A stretch of DNA of 11,469 nucleotides from Zygnema cylindricum (taxonomy: Eukaryota; Streptophyta; Zygnematophyceae; Zygnematales; Zygnemataceae), in the NCBI GenBank assembly GCA_037447655.1, contig JBBHKE010003061.1, positions 107,121 to 118,589 on the forward strand, written 5' to 3'. A model generated the notes under the pieces. The model was not told the origin of the DNA. It saw nothing but the letters and a program-made list of their open reading frames with translations, and ran no database searches. The position numbers and the translations under genes are program-made. Shown here in pieces: positions 7,945-11,469 of this stretch. Numbering within the stretch: position 1 is the stretch's first letter; each line of letters opens with the position of its first letter.

Positions 7945-8500
7945 TGTCGGTGGATGTCAGATGGAGCGTGCCAAAATATTTTCAGCTCACCTGCATCCAG
8001 CGTGGCAGGCGGCACATGGATCGTACGACGTAGGCACATGGCCTATACGACGTGTAGACCTGTGATCGCTTGTTCAAAGCGGATACTTTTTTGCTTTTTC
8101 ACGTGTACACGTCTAGTATCGTACAACTCTCCTCGCGAGGAGAGTATCGTCACACTGGATGATGTGCACCATTGCTTCGCGGATCTGAAAAAGTGGAATA
8201 TCCAACGGCCAGGAATTACGACTACATCATTGGAGCTTCCCGACAGCTTTCCAGTAACGATATTTCGTCTGACAAAAACAAAAATAAGGTACGGCGTGTT
8301 ATGAATCTGTACGAACTTGTACGGCTCACAGTAACGAGCCACACTTTTCGTGTAATGGAATTCTACCCTCACCCTATATTACATTACCCCCATTATTGCT
8401 TGGTCAGGTATGGTACAGTACAGTACAGGATACTGTAGTACAGTACTGTAGCATTACTAAAAAAACCTAGTCTGTACTTTACTGTAGTGCGGCTTTCATG
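7945..8500. other. Spacer upstream of PRORP, palindromes, no gene
   Basis: Overlapping open frames on both strands here (about 90-125 codons) show no recognisable domain and lack codon bias, so I call no gene. Notable are the perfect palindromes acgtgtacacgt (8101-8112) and ctctcctcgcgaggagag (8127-8144), and a tacagtac-rich, self-complementary stretch at 8411-8450. Confidence 0.4.
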
Positions 8501-8683
8501 TTGAGTTCGCAATTCGAAAGCCGAGCCGCCGCGAAGGGAGAGAAGGCGAGAGGGAGGGCGGTGCGCGCGTTCGGGCCCGCGCTTCTGGCGCGAATTAATG
8601 TTCGCGTGCAAAGTTCGTCTGCGGCGCAGTTGTTCATCCGCGTCGTGGTATTCTTTATGACGAGTTCGCGATTCCATAGCTGA
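8498..8683 (+). other. In-frame upstream ORF (61 codons) carrying a copy of the PRORP presequence start
   Basis: ATG 8498-8500 opens a frame ending at TGA 8681-8683. It is in the same frame as PRORP (240 bases from ATG to ATG) and encodes AFGPALL within copy A, matching AFGPALL in the PRORP presequence. It could be an upstream ORF in the leader, an old first exon remnant, or simply untranscribed; the transcription start is unknown. Confidence 0.35.
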
Positions 8684-8768
8684 AAGTTCGACATTTTAGG
8701 GTTTCGATCGTGGAAGAAGGCGAGAGGGAGGCGCTGCATGGCCTTGTGCGCGTTTGGCCCCGCGCTTC
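8503..8768 (+). repeat. Tandem duplication of the PRORP 5' end
   Basis: Copy A (8503-8586) and copy B (8662-8768) share gagttcgc (8503-8510, 8662-8669), gaaggcgagagggagg (8542-8557, 8716-8731), and the stretch from gtgcgcg to cccgcgcttct (ending 8586, 8768). Copy B contains the PRORP start codon in an 11-base or so segment missing from copy A. Offsets grow from 159 to 182 bp, so small insertions have accumulated since duplication. Confidence 0.75.
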
Positions 8769-11342
8769 TCCTGCCTCTGCGACGCGCGCTTTCCTCCAGA
8801 CACCTCCGCCCCCGCGTCGCGACAAAAGTTATCACTTTCGCCACCAGCTCCACCGCAATTCACGCCCGAAAATCCGGTCCTACTTCCGTCACTTCTGCCG
8901 CTGTAGTATCCTCCAACCGGCTGAATCCAATGGCAGGACAACCAGCAATAGCCGACTCTTCTGTGCCTGCCACGTCATCACTGAATACACCGTCTCTTAC
9001 ACCGGCTGTGGCGTCAGCCATGGAGGAGGAGGAGGAGGGAGAGATAAAGCAGGTAGTTCCGATGGTAGGGAAACGGAAACGGAAGGATGCGGCCACCATT
9101 GGTCTGAGGAAGGAGCTTGATCTTCTTTCGAAGAAGGGTGACGTGGTAGGCGCTCTGGCGTTCTATGATTTGCATACGGCGGCGGGAACTTTTGTCTTCC
9201 AGCAGTACAACTACAATATTCTTCTCTATCTTTGTGCGGCCGCAGCCTCGGGCCAGGTAGGGCTGGGAGACTGCCTGGTCTAGGGTTCAGAAACTGCTGG
9301 AGAATTGCCGGGTTTAGATTCGGGAAATTTCTGGGTTCAGGGTTGGGGAACTGCTGAAGAATGGCCGGGTTTAGTCTTGGAGTTATTCTGGGGTTATTGA
9401 TTGGGAATTGCTAGGTTTAGGTTTAGAAACTTCTGGAAATTGCCGGGCGTAGGGTCAAGGAATGGCTGTCTTCTTAGCAGCTTGTTTGCCCCCTTTTTTT
9501 GATGATTTTTCTATTTGTTTCTTGGAAACCTGACGACTGTCAGCCAGATAATTAGGCAGAGTATATGATAAAGAGCTTTAATGGTTAACATTATGGCAGT
9601 ATGGAGCCGTTTACATGAATTATTTTCAGAATAAATTTTTAGCATTCCCTATTTTTCTTTCCATTAATGGGTAATAATTGGTTATCATTGTTGTTCTCGA
9701 ACAATTAACCGTTCAATACTAGCGTTTACGCTGCCCATCGCTATTACACCGTGTATAGCTACTAGAGAAAAGAAATATATAGCATGGGATTTATTTTAGT
9801 GTTATTAAGTCTAATTCAGTTCTGGATGGTGGCTAATTTCAAGTTGTTTAAAGAATTAGGTTTAAGGAAAAAAACAATTAGGGCTATTAACGCAGTTTTG
9901 TGGTCCGTGGGCCAAAAAAACCGGCACCGAATTAGTGTTATTATTGCTAACAGCGATTCACAGTGCAGTGCTAAGAACATGAATTTGGTCGCGGCGTTTT
10001 TTGGGGGAAAAATCATAAAACTGTGTTGTTAACACTATTTAAGGGAGTGGAGTGTAATCCGCCACTTCTCTCTGCTCTAAATTAGTACTAGACGTTCTAG
10101 TATCCGCATTTACACTAATTATTTTACACTCGTAGCTATGGGCAGTGTAGTACTTAGTCATGGGCCATGAGCTGATGCCAAGATATGAACTTTTAAAAAT
10201 CCTGAAAAACCCTGAAAAACCCTGAAAACCCTGAAAAAACCTAAAAATCTTCTGCTCTAAGACCCTAACAAACTCTCTGCTCCAAAACCCTGGAAAGCCC
10301 TCGGCTCTAAACCTTCTCCCTAAACTCAAACCTGAAATTCTAAACCTTAGACCCTGAGCCTGAAACCCTCTCATTTCAGGTACATGTGTCTCTGAAAGAC
10401 GGAGAACCTATCCCTGCCCCTCCAGAGGGAGGCTCCCTTACTACTCTAAGAAATGGCTCCATTCTTGCCTTCTCCGTCCCTGTCTCTACGGAGCTCCAAA
10501 CCATGGCTGCTCGACGAGGCCTCGAGATCCTCTCTCAAATGAAAAAAGACGGTATACAAATCAACGAGGCGGCGCTGACATCAGCGGCTCGTTTAGCCGC
10601 CGCCCAGGGAGAGGGAGAGGAAGCTTTTTCATATGTGTTAGAGATGGAGAGACTGGGTTTAGGGCCGAGACTGAGGTCATATGTACCGGCGCTCAATACT
10701 TTTTGCAAACAGGAAAATGCCGAGAGAGCTTTGGCTGTGGACGAACACATGCAGAAGGTTGGAATACAGGCGGGAGAGGAGGAATTGGCCTCCCTCATCG
10801 GAGTTTGTGGTCGACAAGGGATGGCGGAGAAGGTGTACAGTCTCATTGACCGTGTTCGCAAAGGATTTCGAGGATTGAATTCCACAACGGTGGACATTAT
10901 AGAGGAGTGGTTTAAGTCGGAGAGTGCAGCGAGGGCAACGAGAGTAGGAGGGGAGAGTGTGAGTGAGGAGGAGATGGCGGAGGCGATGAAGTCGAAAGGA
11001 GGAGGATGGCATGGTTTGGGATGGTTAGGAAGTGGAGCATGGAAGACAGAGAGAGTGCACTTGAGTGAGGAAGGAGTTTGTAAGAGTTGTGGGCAACGTT
11101 TGGAGACTATTGACCTTGACCCTGCGGAGACGGATATTTTCGCGAAATCTCTGTCGAAATTGGCTCATGAACGGGAATCTCGAAACTCGGAGTTCAAGCG
11201 TTTTGAGGTGAGAATTCAGGCAAAATGAGGAACATATGCATGTAAATACATATGAACACATACATATATACATATATATGCATATATTATGTATGTATAT
11301 ATATATACATATACGTATATACATACATATATATACATATAC

Positions 11343-11377
<35 letters not shown>

Positions 11378-11469
11378 CATATATATCTTACTGTTAACAT
11401 TAATATCAACTCTAATATCAACAATAGTGTATGTTTTCAGAGACTTTTAAGCAGATTTTAGTGGAAGTC
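8738..11469 (+). CDS. PRORP: Protein-only RNase P (PRORP), 5' part, exons 1-3 partial
   Basis: PRORP removes the 5' leader of precursor tRNAs as a single protein. Exons are 8738-9256, 10380-11207 and probably 11443 to the window edge, all phase 0. Residues 1-45 are Arg/Ser/Ala-rich with no acid, like a mitochondrial or plastid targeting peptide. A linker follows with an acidic run (96-100, 102) and KRKRK (112-116). PPR repeats begin with [18 protein letters not shown] (123-140) and [10 protein letters not shown] (157-166), and continue in exon 2 (about 215-335, including [15 protein letters not shown]). The central domain follows: [12 protein letters not shown] (383-394), then CKSC (Cys407, Cys410), two of the four zinc ligands, and IDLDPAET. 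The NYN metallonuclease domain with its catalytic aspartates and the last zinc ligands lies beyond the window. Start codon 8738 has a weak context (t at -3, G at +4). Family identity is firm; the exon 3 start is less so. Confidence 0.88.
9284..9453. repeat. Degenerate tandem repeat with GGTTTAG telomere-like motifs
   Basis: ggttcagaaactgctggaga... (9284-9317) recurs as ggttggggaactgctgaaga... (9341-9374), with a weaker third unit around 9400-9453 containing aggtttaggtttag. The motif resembles the plant telomere repeat TTTAGGG but is too diverged to be a true telomeric array. Confidence 0.55.
9728..10148. mobile_element. Candidate old inverted-repeat element (MITE-like) in PRORP intron 1
   Basis: acgctgcccatcgcta (9728-9743) pairs with tagctatgggcagtgt (10133-10148) at 14 of 16 positions, enclosing about 421 bp without coding capacity. 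Its left part (9745 to about 9895) is related to the 4030-4231 element in the TBL intron. No target duplication is evident. Borders are uncertain. Confidence 0.4.
10199..10370. repeat. Degenerate CCCTGAAAA / CCCTAAA array
   Basis: Four to five tandem ccctgaaa(a) units at 10199-10243 grade into looser ccctaaac, ctctaaacc and ccctgagcctgaaaccctc variants up to the exon 2 acceptor. This is the opposite strand sense of the GGTTTAG-type repeat at the start of the same intron. Confidence 0.6.
11208..11442 (+). other. PRORP intron 2 with a long (TATACA/TA)n tract
   Basis: 235-bp intron, donor gtgaga after Glu449. About 150 bases (11240-11390) are alternating tatacata and atatatac units, a highly variable AT microsatellite with strong self-pairing potential. 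The acceptor region reads tttt-cag-ag. The second AG (11441-11442) keeps the frame open (Thr-Phe-Lys-Gln...), whereas the first AG (ending 11440) leads to a TAG within seven codons. Confidence 0.6.

Larger units (their letters stand above)
9257..10379 (+). other. PRORP intron 1 (1123 bp), repeat-filled
   Basis: Phase-0 intron with donor gtaggg after Gln173 and acceptor tcatttcag. From 9284 to about 9453 it holds about three degenerate units of a gggttcag...ccgggtttag repeat (first two offset by 57 bp). From 10199 to about 10370 it holds degenerate ccctgaaaa and ccctaaa units. Between them lies an inverted-repeat element (9728-10148). Open frames inside (for example 9784-10032) show no domain and are not called. 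Confidence 0.7.

Noticed and set aside
9784-10032. 82-codon open frame in PRORP intron 1 with a hydrophobic start
   Set aside because: It lies within a dispersed inverted-repeat element, the related TBL-intron copy does not keep the frame, and no domain is seen.
10199-10370. True interstitial telomere
   Set aside because: Units are ccctgaaaa with frequent changes rather than exact CCCTAAA, so only a telomere-like resemblance is claimed.
11252-11461. Tyr/Ile-rich open frames on both strands
   Set aside because: Translation of the AT microsatellite of PRORP intron 2.

Overview
The window looks like nuclear DNA of a green plant, most likely a streptophyte alga or a non-seed land plant. Three lines of evidence support this: genes are split by GT-AG introns; one gene is of the DUF231/PC-esterase (TRICHOME BIREFRINGENCE-LIKE, TBL) family of plant wall-polysaccharide acetyltransferases; another is a plant-type protein-only RNase P (PRORP). 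The exact species cannot be read from the sequence. Introns and spacers are rich in simple repeats and AT-rich DNA.

Layout. (1) 1-1194, + strand: the 3' end of a gene for a GT23-like (alpha-1,6-fucosyltransferase-related) protein, with two exons visible. (2) 1195-2497: AT-rich intergenic DNA between two convergent genes. (3) 5663-2498, - strand: a complete TBL gene. I built it from three exons in matching phase (406 residues): a signal-anchor exon, an exon with the GDS motif and an exon with the DxxH motif. (4) 5664-8737: a 3 kb divergent spacer filled with repeats. It holds a (TATGG)n microsatellite, then an 821-bp non-autonomous transposon at 5859-6679 with 19-bp perfect terminal inverted repeats and a perfect 8-bp target duplication (hAT type). 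After that come three copies of a hairpin-bearing repeat (7001-7850) and several perfect palindromes. (5) 8738 to the window end, + strand: the 5' part of a PRORP gene. It has a targeting presequence, PPR repeats and the first half of the zinc site; the NYN nuclease domain lies beyond the window. About 170 bp of its 5' end is tandemly duplicated upstream.

The three genes do not form a pathway: glycan fucosylation-like, wall acetylation-like and tRNA 5' maturation. Most of what is unusual lies in the repeats and the 5' architecture of PRORP. No tRNA, rRNA, CRISPR array or transposase gene was seen. All exon borders are inferred from splice consensus, reading phase and family resemblance; no transcript evidence was available.
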